This document shows positions 1-11,500 of a DNA stretch of 64,000 bases, piece by piece. The notes beneath the pieces were generated by a model. That model was not told the origin of the DNA. It ran no database searches and saw nothing but the letters and a program-made list of their open reading frames with translations. Within the stretch, counting starts at the first letter, position 1. Every line of letters begins with the position of its first letter. The stretch is from Pseudocolwellia sp049933045. Its GTDB lineage: Bacteria > Pseudomonadota > Gammaproteobacteria > Enterobacterales > Alteromonadaceae. The DNA is taken from positions 4,446,287 to 4,510,286 of the forward strand of contig NZ_CP187926.1 of the NCBI RefSeq assembly GCF_049933045.1, in the 5' to 3' direction. The position numbers were made by a program, and so were the translations under genes.

Positions 1-239
1 ATAGACAGTGGATTAGTAAATCCATATTCAGGACTGGTGGCTAAATCGGCGTAGCCAGCAAACTCAGTTAACGGGAACATGATGAGCCCCACATCTAAGC
101 CTGAAGTAAATAATATAGCAATAAAAGTAAAGGTTCTTACGGGCGTTACACCAACGCAACGAATATTTCCCCATCGATATAATACGAATATGATGGCGGC
201 AAATGTAAATAACATGCCTGCTGATAACCAAGTGGTCAT
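1..239 (-). CDS. Membrane transporter of the bet operon, N-terminal fragment
   Basis: The gene runs off the left edge, so only the first 79 or so residues are present. It starts at an ATG at 239 preceded by an AGGGAG ribosome site. The fragment begins with a hydrophobic helix (MTTWLSAGMLFTFAA) and has a second hydrophobic stretch near residues 35-52 containing GLIMFPLTEFAGYADL. It is the last gene seen in a leftward betI-betB-betA series, and such operons usually end in a choline or betaine transporter. I think it is a BCCT-like choline transporter, but the visible part lacks the diagnostic core, so the substrate is inferred from context. Confidence 0.7.
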   Translation of the reverse strand, partial: MTTWLSAGMLFTFAAIIFVLYRWGNIRCVGVTPVRTFTFIAILFTSGLDVGLIMFPLTEFAGYADLATSPEYGFTNPLS

Positions 240-442
240 AGTTGTCTCCCTGAAGTGCACTTTATGTGTATTAAGATAATTAACTCCTCTGTTGCTTATT
301 GTCTGAGTATTCAATTTGCCTAATTAATTTTGTTATTTTAGGCTTTAAATCTTAATTTTCGCGGTCATATAAAATACATGACGGCGAAAATTAATAAATG
401 AAAGATACTCGCGTTTATTTCATGTTTTGAAAATGTGTAAAT

Positions 443-2128
443 TTAGCTGATTGTTCTTTTGGGTGCTGCTGAACGTTGTTGTTCTTGCCACTTAGGATCA
501 ATAGTGACTTTAGCTGTTGAAGGTGCAAGTATTTCTCGCCCACGAATCATATCAGCAGCACGCTCTGCAACCATAATGGTTGGCGCGTTTAAATTGCCGT
601 TAGGAATCGTTGGGAAGATTGATGAATCAACAACACGAAGCCCTATAATACCATGAACTCGCGTTTGCGGATCAACTACAGCCATTTCGTCTGTACCCAT
701 TTTACATGAGCAAGAAGGGTGGTAAGCACTTTCAACAAACTCACGAACAAAAGTATCGATTTCTTCATCAGTTTGAATGTTAATACCTGGTTGAATCTCT
801 TCTCCGCGATATTCATCGAATGCTTGTTGGTTAATTATTTCGCGCGTTAAGCGAACACAGGCACGGAAACCTTCGCGATCATCTTCATGTTCAAGGTAAT
901 TAAACAAGATTTCTGGATGTGCTTTAGGATCTGCTGAAATCGCTTTAATATGCCCACGACTTTTAGGTTTGTTATGCCCAATATGTACTTGGAAACCATG
1001 ACCTGCAAAGGCTTCTTTACCATCGTAACGCATTGCTGCAGGTAAAAAATGATATTGTAGATCAGGCCATTCAACACTGGCTTTTGAACGAATAAAGCCA
1101 CACGATTCAAAGTGATTTGTCGCGCCTAAACCTTTTTTAGTTAAAATCCAGCGAACACCAATTTTAAGTTTACTGAACCAATCTAATTCACCGTTAAGCG
1201 AAATAGGTTGTTTACATTTAAACTGAAAATAAAACTCAAGGTGATCTTGTAAGTTGTTACCTACACCAGGTAAATCGTGATTAACTTCAATATTAGCTGC
1301 TTCAAGTACCGCTTTAGGCCCTATGCCTGAAAGTTGTAATAAGTGCGGAGAACCTACAGGACCTGCAGATAAAATCACTTCTTTGCTCGCCATTACATCA
1401 ACAACTTTACCTTTACGTTCGTATCTAACGCCAACCGCTTTCTTACCTTCAAGTAAAACTTTGTGCACTAAAGCATGGGTGATCACGGTTAAATTGTTAC
1501 GTGTCATCGCTGGGCGTAAATAAGCATTTGCGGTTGAGCTGCGCACGCCATTTTTAATCGTCATGTGCATTGGGCCAAAGCCTTCTTGCTGCTCGCCGTT
1601 GTAGTCTTTGGTTTCAGCATAACCCGCTTCAACACCAGCATCGATAAACGCACGGTATAAAGGGTTTTTCATTTCGTTGCCGTTGTTAACACCAAGATGT
1701 CCATCTTTTGCACGGTATTCATTTGCGCTAAAAGCCCAATCTTCAGACTTTTTAAAATAAGGCAAACAATGAGCATAATCCCACTCTTGAGCGCCATGTT
1801 CTTGCCATTCATCAAAATCTTTCGCGTGACCACGCACATAAACCATACCGTTTATTGAAGATGAACCACCGAGAACTTTACCGCGAGGGCAATGCATCCG
1901 ACGATTATCTAAAAACGGTTCTGGTTGGGTTTCAAACTGCCAAGCATATTTTTTGGTATTCATCGGAATAGACAAAGCAGTTGGCATTTGAATAAAAATA
2001 CTTTTATCGCTGCCACCCGTTTCAATCAGTAATACATTGTTATTACTATCTTCACTCAACCGATTTGCTAGTACACAACCCGCAGAACCTGCACCAACAA
2101 TAATGTAATCAAATTTTTCGCTATTCAT
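443..2128 (-). CDS. betA: Choline dehydrogenase BetA
   Basis: This is a GMC-family flavoenzyme that oxidises choline to betaine aldehyde (and the aldehyde further), feeding electrons to the membrane chain. The N-terminus has the FAD dinucleotide fold ([20 protein letters not shown], residues 7-26). The family signature with [13 protein letters not shown] lies near residues 83-95. The C-terminal catalytic histidine region reads [13 protein letters not shown] (about residues 468-480). The length of 561 residues is normal for BetA. It lies 84 bp downstream of betB on the same strand, consistent with one betIBA transcript. It should provide the osmoprotectant glycine betaine under BetI control. 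Confidence 0.95.
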   Translation of the reverse strand: MNSEKFDYIIVGAGSAGCVLANRLSEDSNNNVLLIETGGSDKSIFIQMPTALSIPMNTKKYAWQFETQPEPFLDNRRMHCPRGKVLGGSSSINGMVYVRGHAKDFDEWQEHGAQEWDYAHCLPYFKKSEDWAFSANEYRAKDGHLGVNNGNEMKNPLYRAFIDAGVEAGYAETKDYNGEQQEGFGPMHMTIKNGVRSSTANAYLRPAMTRNNLTVITHALVHKVLLEGKKAVGVRYERKGKVVDVMASKEVILSAGPVGSPHLLQLSGIGPKAVLEAANIEVNHDLPGVGNNLQDHLEFYFQFKCKQPISLNGELDWFSKLKIGVRWILTKKGLGATNHFESCGFIRSKASVEWPDLQYHFLPAAMRYDGKEAFAGHGFQVHIGHNKPKSRGHIKAISADPKAHPEILFNYLEHEDDREGFRACVRLTREIINQQAFDEYRGEEIQPGINIQTDEEIDTFVREFVESAYHPSCSCKMGTDEMAVVDPQTRVHGIIGLRVVDSSIFPTIPNGNLNAPTIMVAERAADMIRGREILAPSTAKVTIDPKWQEQQRSAAPKRTIS

Positions 2129-2212
2129 TTAAAACCCGTTTTAATAATTTAAAGAAGTTGAAACCTTGTAATGACCGAACTTTCGCTAATTAACCTGAAG
2201 TCAGGCTAATGG

Positions 2213-3676
2213 CTAAAATGGACTATCAAGTTTCTGTAATCCTACATATACCGCTTTAATTTGAGTAAAGTAATTCAGTGTTGCTAAGCCGTTTTCACGA
2301 CCAATACCTGACTGCTTATAACCGCCAACAGGCATTTGAGCTGGTGAAGCGCCGTAGTTGTTGATCCAACAAATACCTGCTTCCATTTGATGAACAACAC
2401 GATGAGCACGCGTAATATCTTGGGTGAATACACCTGCGGCTAAACCAAATTCTGTGTCGTTAGCTCGGCTGATCACTTCATCTTCATTATCAAAGGTTAG
2501 TACACTCATAACAGGACCGAAAATTTCTTCACGGCAAATGGTCATATCGTCAGTACAATCACCAAAAATTGTTGGTGCTGTAAAGTAACCATCAGGAGCA
2601 TTAGCTGGCTTAAGCGCTTTACCGCCATGTAGTAATGTAGCGCCTTCTTTAATACCAATATCAATGTAGCTTTGTACGAGTTTTTGATGCTTTTCAGAGA
2701 TAAGCGCGCCAAAGTTAGTATTAGGATCCATAGGATCGCCAATCACGATATTTTTGCTTGTACGTTCTAATAACTTTTCAATAAATACTGGGTAAATCGA
2801 CTTTTGCACAAATACTCGCGTACCGTTTGTACAGATTTCACCTTGGGTATAAAAGTTACCTAACATAGCGGCAGAAACTGCATTGTCGATATCTGCATCA
2901 TCAAAAATAATTAAAGGTGATTTGCCGCCAAGTTCCATCGTTACATCTTTAAGGGTACTTGCCGCCGCCGCCATTACTTTTTTGCCAGTACCTACTTCAC
3001 CAGTAAAAGAAACTTTTGCTATTTCAGGGTGATGAGTTAACCATGCGCCAACTTCGCCTGCACCTTGAACAACGTTAAATACGCCGTTAGGAACACCTGC
3101 TTCAGTAAATATTTCAGCAAGTTTTAATGCGCCAAGTGGTGTTTCTTCAGAAGGTTTGAAAATCATTACATTACCACAAGCTAATGCAGGAGCTGCTTTC
3201 CAACATGCGATTTGTAATGGGTAATTCCAAGCGCCAATACCCGCACAAATACCTAAAGGTTCGCGACGTGTATAATAAAAATCACCATCTACAGATTGTT
3301 GATTACCTTCAACACCTGGAGCTAATCCAGCAAAAAACTCAATCGAGTCAGCGCCAGACAATACATCAACCACTGAAGCTTCTTGCCAAGGTTTACCTGT
3401 ATCAAGCACTTCAACTTCTGCTAGCTCGTCGTTACGTTCGCGTAATAAATTAACGGCTTTAAGTAAAATACGACTACGTTCCATCGCACTCATTGCTGAC
3501 CAAGTGGCAAAACCACGTTTAGCGCTTGCTATCGCTTGTTCTTTTACTTGTTCATCAGCAATTTCTACTTGATAGATCACTTTACCCGTTGCTGGGTTGA
3601 TCACGTCAAATGTTTCACCATTGGCATTTTCAATATAAGTACCATCGACATAATTTTTATAACGTATTATTGACAA
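2213..3676 (-). CDS. betB: Betaine aldehyde dehydrogenase BetB
   Basis: This is an NAD(P)-dependent aldehyde dehydrogenase that converts betaine aldehyde to glycine betaine. It is 487 residues long, as expected. It shows the general-base motif [10 protein letters not shown] (about 245-254) and the catalytic cysteine motif [12 protein letters not shown] (about 280-291, Cys near 283). The Rossmann segment [12 protein letters not shown] is also present. It follows betI by 22 bp and precedes betA, so translation and transcription are probably shared. The order betI-betB-betA matches the classical gammaproteobacterial operon. Confidence 0.95.
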   Translation of the reverse strand: MSIIRYKNYVDGTYIENANGETFDVINPATGKVIYQVEIADEQVKEQAIASAKRGFATWSAMSAMERSRILLKAVNLLRERNDELAEVEVLDTGKPWQEASVVDVLSGADSIEFFAGLAPGVEGNQQSVDGDFYYTRREPLGICAGIGAWNYPLQIACWKAAPALACGNVMIFKPSEETPLGALKLAEIFTEAGVPNGVFNVVQGAGEVGAWLTHHPEIAKVSFTGEVGTGKKVMAAAASTLKDVTMELGGKSPLIIFDDADIDNAVSAAMLGNFYTQGEICTNGTRVFVQKSIYPVFIEKLLERTSKNIVIGDPMDPNTNFGALISEKHQKLVQSYIDIGIKEGATLLHGGKALKPANAPDGYFTAPTIFGDCTDDMTICREEIFGPVMSVLTFDNEDEVISRANDTEFGLAAGVFTQDITRAHRVVHQMEAGICWINNYGASPAQMPVGGYKQSGIGRENGLATLNYFTQIKAVYVGLQKLDSPF

Positions 3677-3698
3677 GTTTCTCTCCGCTTTCGCTAAT

Positions 3699-4283
3699 TT
3701 AATGGTTAAGTTGGTCGTCTATAAAGTTTTTACATAATTGTTCAGCTTGCTTAAATTCTTCATCAGGTTGTGCGCTTAAAGCACATCGTAGCCAAAAGCC
3801 ATCAATCATGGCTGCCGTTTGTTTTGCGGCTTTTTGTGCTTTCTCTTCAGTGAGTAACTGACGAAATGAAAAAAGTAAATTGCTGTGTAAACGCCTACTA
3901 TTAATGTTCTGCAATCTTTTCAGCTTAGGGTCGTGCATCGACTCTGCCCAAAAGCTAAGCCAGGTTTTTATTGCCGCAGTTGATTGCTGAAACTGCGTAA
4001 AGTTGGCTTCTATAATTATTTTTAAACGTTCATCTGCTGTAAGGTTTTTAACTGAAATACGCTCAAGCAAAGATAATCTCAGTTTGTCTAAAAGATACAT
4101 AATAGTGGCTTCTATCAAACCCTGCTTACCACCAAAATAATGACTAATAATGCCTGACGATAAGCCAGCAATACGGCTGATGGTAATAATCGTTGTACTT
4201 TGTAAACCGTATTCACCTATCGATTCTAACGTGGCATCAATAAGCTGCTGTTTACGTACTGGTTTCATTCCTACTTTAGGCAT
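3699..4283 (-). CDS. betI: TetR-family repressor BetI
   Basis: This choline-responsive repressor controls the bet genes. The N-terminus [20 protein letters not shown] closely resembles enterobacterial BetI (MPKLGMQ...[11 protein letters not shown]). The TetR helix-turn-helix lies at about 28-50 ([20 protein letters not shown]). The ligand domain retains [14 protein letters not shown] and FWLRCALS as in BetI. The length of 194 residues is typical. The gene is first in the operon, and a perfect 20-bp palindrome starts 18 bp upstream of its start codon, which fits autoregulation. Confidence 0.95.
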   Translation of the reverse strand: MPKVGMKPVRKQQLIDATLESIGEYGLQSTTIITISRIAGLSSGIISHYFGGKQGLIEATIMYLLDKLRLSLLERISVKNLTADERLKIIIEANFTQFQQSTAAIKTWLSFWAESMHDPKLKRLQNINSRRLHSNLLFSFRQLLTEEKAQKAAKQTAAMIDGFWLRCALSAQPDEEFKQAEQLCKNFIDDQLNH

Positions 4284-4301
4284 ATGTTCTATTTCTTTTT
4301 T

Positions 4302-4321
4302 TTAATTGAACGTTCAATTAA
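4302..4321. promoter_or_regulatory. BetI-type operator
   Basis: A perfect 20-bp palindrome (TTAATTGAACGTTCAATTAA) lies immediately upstream of betI. Its core ATTGAACGTTCAAT is what is known for BetI sites in related bacteria. Its position would block the betI promoter. No experimental information is available from the sequence itself. Confidence 0.8.
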
Positions 4322-4927
4322 TTTCTATTCTAACGGTTTTTAACAAAATTATCAAACGAGGCACGTTTACTGTAAATAACCTCAAGCCTTTAAAAATGTA
4401 GTTTCTTGCTTGGTGAATGCTAAATAAAGGGCTACTAGAGGATTGTGAAAGTAGAGAGGTGACAAAGAGAAGAATTATTAAAGCTTAGTACACTAATGAT
4501 TATTTTCAGGCTTTCGCGTAATTACTCGCCCTATGGGTTTAAATTTCGATTCGTATAGAAAGTATGGCAAATATAATGGCAATTTATAAAGAAGAAAATA
4601 CATGTTTGCGTTTCAATTAATGCTTTAAACGTGAAGCCATAAACTTTCCTTTCTGTATTTGATGAAAAAATAATCAGAAATGTAATTGAAACGTTAATTT
4701 ATTGTAAAATCCTAATAAGCATGGTTTTTATTCTACTTTTTTGAAGACGAATTTTTGAATTATGAAATATATCTACTAGCTTAAAAGAGAAAATATTTTA
4801 TTTTAAAATCTTTCCCTCAAATATGAATATTTCAGGTTTTGTGTCTACGCTTAAATTGAGAATCATATTTTAACACTGACTTTGAATAGCTTTTCCCAAA
4901 TACATATTCAAAGCATAAGGAAGTCCC
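4322..4927. other. Intergenic region upstream of the secreted-protein gene
   Basis: About 600 bp of AT-rich DNA without a credible coding frame. It holds one long-range 11-bp inverted repeat (CGTTTCAATTA at 4609-4619 and its complement at 4683-4693). No terminator, RNA gene or recognised regulator site was found besides that. It must contain promoters for betI (leftward) and for the gene at 4928 (rightward), but no convincing -35/-10 pair stood out. Confidence 0.5.
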
Positions 4928-5404
4928 GTGAAAGAACATTTACTACATAAACTTTGTCTAAATAAAGTTTGCCTCTTCAATTTACTGATCAATTTTAGAC
5001 CTTTAAAGTTTTCTTTTTTATCTTTAGTTTTTATTTCCTTATTTGCTTCTGCTCACGGCGGTGACAAAGCGGTTACTAATGAATGGCAAAATTTAACACT
5101 TATCGCGAAAGCTTATGATAACTGGGCGACAGAGCATTGTGTCGATATTTTAGAGGAGTATAAGCTGGAATATAGTTTTAAAGCTGAATCTTCGATGATG
5201 TATGATTTTCATGTTCATCCAAATAATGAAAAAAATGAATATCAAACCGATTACTTCTCTAAATCTGACTCAATAGAAGAAGAAAATGGGGAAATCACTA
5301 CAAAAAAACCAGGTACTTATTGTTTTAATTTTTTCCCTGTCCAAAAGACAAATGAAAACATCAATATAAGTCTTAAATATCGTTTATCAGCTGCGCCTGA
5401 TTAG
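4928..5404 (+). CDS. Hypothetical secreted protein
   Basis: This 158-residue protein is not recognised. It starts at a GTG with a good AAGGAAG ribosome site. A hydrophobic segment at about 27-41 (KFSFLSLVFISLFASAHG) resembles a signal peptide ending near Ala-His-Gly, though the preceding 26 residues make it unusually long, so a later start is possible. The mature part is polar, with conserved-looking YCFNFFPV near the C-terminus and two cysteines. It precedes the giant surface protein gene by 118 bp in the same direction and might be co-expressed with it. That link is inferred only from position. Confidence 0.7.
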   Translation: MKEHLLHKLCLNKVCLFNLLINFRPLKFSFLSLVFISLFASAHGGDKAVTNEWQNLTLIAKAYDNWATEHCVDILEEYKLEYSFKAESSMMYDFHVHPNNEKNEYQTDYFSKSDSIEEENGEITTKKPGTYCFNFFPVQKTNENINISLKYRLSAAPD

Positions 5405-5522
5405 CGAGCCCCATAAAATTGTTCTACCTTTAAATTAACCCATAAATTTTATAATAAAGATAAATTTTCTGATTTGTTAGTTACGAATCAGATCTGATGT
5501 ATGAAGAATCAAGGAATGCTAA

Positions 5523-8500
5523 ATGGTATCTCGAAGTTTAATGTCAAATATAGCTAAAGTATTTTATCTATTCATGTTTGGGCTATTGTTGGCAGCTCAA
5601 TCATCTTTTGCGTCCGCAGAAACTAAATTATTAGTTATTGATCGCGGAGTGCCTGACTTCCAAAAAATCATTAACGATTTGCCTGAGAATACTGATTATC
5701 TTTTATTAGATAATTCAGGTGACCCTTTTAAGCAAATTGCGCATAAACTAGCCATTAAGCCTGTTGATACGGTGCATATATTTTCTCATGCGGAACCAGG
5801 TGTTTTAAATCTTTCTGGTAAATCAATAAACGCTAATAACATTCATACATATGAAAAACAGTTAACGAATATTAATAACAGCTTACTCGATGGCGCAGAC
5901 ATTTTATTTTATGGTTGTGATTTAGCCGCAACCGCTAGCGGACAAGACTTACTTTTAATCATTGCAGCACAAACAGGTACCGATGTAGCGGCTTCAACGG
6001 ATGCGACAGGTCATGCTTCTTTAGGTGGTAACTGGAATTTAGAGCACACCATTGGTCGAGTAGATGCTTCTGTTATGTTTTCGCCTGCATTTCAAAGTGA
6101 ATATACTTTTACATTAGCCCACTTCCGTGGTGGCTCTATTTCATGGAGAGCCGTTGAACTTGATAACGATGGTTTGATAGATGATGTGGAAATTACGGTT
6201 AAGACAGCGTGTGGTCTTGGCTTAAGTAACAGTAATGGTTGTCGACCTAGTAATTTAACGACTCCTAATGGCTTTCCTACACTTTCTAGTCCCGTATATT
6301 CAGACCCAATAACATTCGGTGAAGAGGGAAGTACTGAAGCTTACCGTTTTGATGAAACAACTTTTACAGCTAATAACCTTGATCCTGAAACGAGTTATCT
6401 TGTTTATTATGGCAGTGGTAATAGAATTAAGGAGTTGAAAAATAACAGTGAGGGAACGTGGAAAATTCAAACCACTATCTTGATGCAAGATGGTAACTTA
6501 CCACCAAAAATTGATTTACCTATTTTATATGAGGCGCCGTTACTTGATCAAAATGGCGATAGAGCTGATTCTTTTTCTTTCCCTGTAAGCGCTATTGATT
6601 CGAATGGCGATAAAGTTCGTTATCGCTTAGCGAATGAAGATGAATTAGGTGGCGAAGGTGAGAGTTATACAAATCCTGTTGGCATCAGTATAAATGCAAG
6701 TACAGGGGTGGTTACATGGGATTATAACGCATTACCAGCTGGCACTGTAGCTGACACTGGTTTATATAGTGCTGGTTTTATTGCAGAAGATTTAGATAGT
6801 AATGGTGATGTTAAGTCTAAAAGTCATGTGGATCTTATTTTAAGTTTAAAAAATCAAAAAGGCGTTACTTTTACAACTGGCGATAATATACCTGAAAGTC
6901 GCACCATTATTGTAGAGAAAGGCGATAGTTTTGAATTTTCTATTACTGGCGATGCTGTTGATACATCTAGCCTTGGTAACTTAAAAGGAGCCTTAACTGA
7001 AGGGGCTGAAGGTAACTTTACTTTTGCACCGGGTAATATTGGCGATACTGTCGATTTAGATCCTGGTACTTACCCAATCACTTTTGAAGTTCGTGATAAT
7101 GATAGTACTGAAGCAACAAGCTATTTAACTTTAAACTTTATAGTTCCTGATCCTAACGCCCCTAAGATCGCTAATATAGAAGGTGATAGAACCGTTTATG
7201 CATCAACTTTTGCTGAACTTGTTGATGATGGTACTGACTCAGTTGTTACGGATTTAGATAATTCAGGTAACGTAGTCGACCATCTTAATAATGGTTATAT
7301 TCGTTTCAATGTTACTTTTTCAGACGGTCAATATGAAGTACTTGATATTGAATCTGAAGGTGATGGTCCAGGACAAATACGCCGTACTGATTACGAAGTA
7401 TTTTACGAAGGCGTAAAAATTGCTGATATCGACCCATTTGAAGATGGTGCAGGTCAAGCATTAAGACTTGATTTTGGTGATGTAACACTTGAAGCGATTC
7501 AAGCCTTAGTGCGTAGTTTAACTTACACAGATACCTTTGTTTTACGTTCAACTGAACAAAGAAACTTATCTTTATTTATTCAAGATGGTGATGGTTTAAA
7601 TCGTAGTTATTCAATGTTTATCGATGTTGAAGATCACCCGAATAAACCAACAGATGGTGCACCTGTTGTTGTAAACAATAATTTAAGTTTAGAGAATGGC
7701 GATACACTCACTATTTCTAGCGATAACATTAAATTTGTTGATGCTGACAATGATGCTTCAGAGCTTACTATCAATGTAACCAATATATTAAATGGTCAGT
7801 TTGAGTATATAGCTAATGCGGGTACAGAAATAACAAGCTTTACTCAAGCTGATATTGATAATGGTTTAGTTCAATTTGTTCATGATAATAATGGTCTTGC
7901 GCCTTCATATAATTTAACGGCATCCGATGGTACTAATAGCTTTGGTCCTGACGCAGCAGCGACTAACTTCACTTCAGGTTCAACAAGTAATGTCAGTGTT
8001 TTTGAGAACAAAATTGGTGTTACTATTGTCGACTCAAGCGGCGTTAGTGGTACGCCGAGTTATGCGTTAGCGGGTGTAGATGCTGGCGATTTTGATATAA
8101 ATCCAATATCTGGCACATTATCCTTTAAAAATTCTCCTGATTTTGAAGTACCTAGCTCAAGTGCGGGAAGTAATACCTACCAAGTTCTTGTTACCGTAAC
8201 GGGATCAGACGGAGGTTCAGAAGTTCTTACTTATAACATCAATGTTAAAGATGTTAATGAACCTCCTACAATTTCAGGCACTAGCCCAGTCTCTAGCCTT
8301 AGAGCTGGTGATAGCTATTCATTTACGCCAACGGCATCTGATCCTGAATCCGCAACATTAGATTATAGTGTCAGTAATAACCCTAGCTGGCTAACAATAA
8401 ACCCTGTAACAGGTGAGCTAAGCGGTACACCGACAGATGCTGATGCAGGTACCTCAGACAATATACTCATCACGGTGAGTGATGGACTTAATAGTGCAAC

Positions 8501-11500
8501 ACTCGATCCTATTAGCTTAACTGTAATTCCGAATGCAAAACCTATAGCTGAAGCACAAACAATTGAAGTGACAGAAGATGAATCAGTCGATTTTAGCTTG
8601 GTTGCTACAGACAGTGATGGCACCGTTGTTAGTTATGCGATTGGCACTCCTGCAAATGGAACACTAACAGGTATAGCTCCTGATCTTACCTATACACCTA
8701 ATGCGGGTTTCTTTGGTGACGACAGCTTCACTTATACCGTTACTGATAATGACGGTGGCGTTTCAACTATTAGCACCATTTCAATTATCATTTTAGAAGA
8801 TTTAGATGGCGATGGCATACCTGATATAAACGATCCTGATGATGATAATGATGGCATTTCAGATGCAGTTGAAGGTACAACTTTAGATAGCGATAATGAT
8901 GGTATTCCAAACTTTCGTGATACTGACTCAGATGGCGATGGTATTTCTGATGAAGACGAAGGTGTTATAGATACTGATAACGATGAACTTGCTAACTACA
9001 TAGACCCAGATTCAGATAACGATGGTATTTCAGATGAAATAGAAGGCACTGTCGATACCGATAACGACAATACCGCTAACTACCTTGATAGTGATTCAGA
9101 CGGCGATGGCATTTCAGATGCTGACGAAGGTGTTGGTGATCCTGATAGCGATAATATTGCCAATTACCTTGATACAGACTCAGATGGCGATGGTATTTCT
9201 GATGAAGACGAAGGCGCTTTAGATGCTGATGAAGACAACATTCCAGACTACCGTGATACTGATTCGGATGGCGATGGTATTTCCGATGAAGACGAAGGTG
9301 TTATTGATACTGATGATGACGGCATAGCTAATTACCTAGATACAGATTCAGATGGTGATGGTATTCCTGACGTTACAGAGGGAGCTATAGACACTGACGA
9401 AGACAATACACCTAATTACCTTGATACCGATTCAGATAACGATGGCATTTTAGATGAAACAGAAGGCGCTATAGATACTGATGAAGATAACCTTGCCAAC
9501 TACATTGACCCAGATTCAGACGATGATGGCATTAGCGATCAAGATGAAGGCAATATCGACAGCGACGAAGATGGAAGAGCTAATTACATCGATACCGATT
9601 CAGATAACGATGGTATTCCAGATGAAGTAGAAGGTGTTGTAGATACAGATGAAGACAATACACCTAATTATCTTGATACCGACTCAGACAACGATGGTAT
9701 TCCAGATGCGAGTGAAGGTGCAATTGATACCGATGAAGATGAAGTGCCTAATTACCTTGATGCTGATTCAGATGGTGATGGAATTTCAGATGCTGAAGAA
9801 GGTATTTTAGATACAGACGAAGATGAAAAACCTAACTTCTTAGATACTGACTCAGATGGCGATGGTATTTCAGATGCTGACGAAGGTGTTGTAGATACCG
9901 ATGAAGATGAAGTGCCTAATTACCTTGATACAGATTCAGATAATGATGGTATTCCAGATGAAACTGAAGGTGCTATAGATACAGATTTAGATAATACACC
10001 TAACTACCTAGATAGCGATTCTGATAACGATGGTATTTCAGATGCTGACGAAGGTGTTATTGATACAGATGAAGATAGTACACCTAACTATATTGATACC
10101 GATTCAGATAACGACGGAATTTCAGATGCTGATGAAGGTGTTATCGATACAGATGAAGATAGTACTCCTAACTACCTTGATAGCGACTCCGATGGCGATG
10201 GTATTTCAGATGCAGACGAAGGTGTTATCGATACAGATGAAGATAGTACTCCTAACTACCTTGATAGCGATTCAGATAACGATGGTATTTCAGATGCAGA
10301 CGAAGGCGCTATCGATACAGATTTAGATAATACACCTAACTACCTTGATAGTGATTCAGACAATGATGGTATTTCAGATGCTGACGAAGGGAGCTTAGAT
10401 AGCGATCAAGATGGTATTCCAAATTATCAAGAATCTGATTCAGATAATGATGGTATTTCAGATACTGACGAGGGAACTTTAGATAGTGACCAAGATGGTA
10501 TCTTAGATTATCAAGACACAGACTCAGACAACGATGGTATTTCAGATGCTGAAGAAGGAGCACTAGATAGCGACCAAGATGGCATTTTAGATTATCAAGA
10601 CACAGACTCAGACAACGATGGCATTTCAGATGCTGACGAAGGTGTTTTAGATACTGATAACGATGGTATTTTGGATTACAAAGATACTGATTCAGACAAT
10701 GATGGTATTCCAGATGCTGACGAGGGTGCTTTAGACACTGATAACGATGGTATTTTAGATTACAAAGATACTGACTCAGATAATGACGGTATTCCAGATG
10801 CTGAAGAAGGTGTTTTAGATACTGACCAAGATGGCATTTTAGATTACAAAGATACTGATTCAGATAATGATGGTATTCCTGATGTCGATGAAGGTGTTCT
10901 AGACAGTGACCAAGATGGTATTTTAGATTACAAAGATACCGATTCAGACAATGATGGTATTCCTGATGCTGAGGAAAGTGCTTTAGATACTGATAATGAT
11001 GGTATTCCAAACTATAAAGATACTGACTCAGACAATGATGGTATTCCAGATGTTGACGAAGGTGCTTTAGATACCGACCAAGATGGTATTTCTGATTACC
11101 GCGATACTGACTCAGATAATGACGGTATTCCAGATGCTGACGAAGGTATTTCAGATACTGATAACGATGGTATTTTGGATTACAAAGATAATGACTCAGA
11201 TAATGATGGTATTTCAGATGTTGATGAAGGTGATTTAGATAGTGATCAAGACGGCATATTAGATTTCTTAGACACAGATTCAGATAACGATGGTATTCCT
11301 GATGCTGACGAAGGTAATTTAGATAGTGATCAAGATGGCATTTTAGATTTCCGAGATACTGACTCAGATAATGATGGGATTTTAGATGCTGATGAAGGAA
11401 CTTTAGATAGCGATGAAGATGGTATTCCTAACTACAAAGAGTCTGACTCAGATAATGATGGCATTCCAGATACTGACGAAGGTGTTTTAGATAGTGATAA

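Noticed and set aside
79..279. Plus-strand frame at the left edge
   Set aside because: It is opposite the membrane-protein fragment of the bet operon, which has a good ribosome site and hydrophobic pattern.
10030..11010. Long open frames on both strands inside the TSP3 repeat region
   Set aside because: They exist only because the 84-bp unit repeats without stops in other frames. Their translations are monotonous (Leu/His/Tyr-rich or Ile/Leu/Met-rich) and have no ribosome sites.
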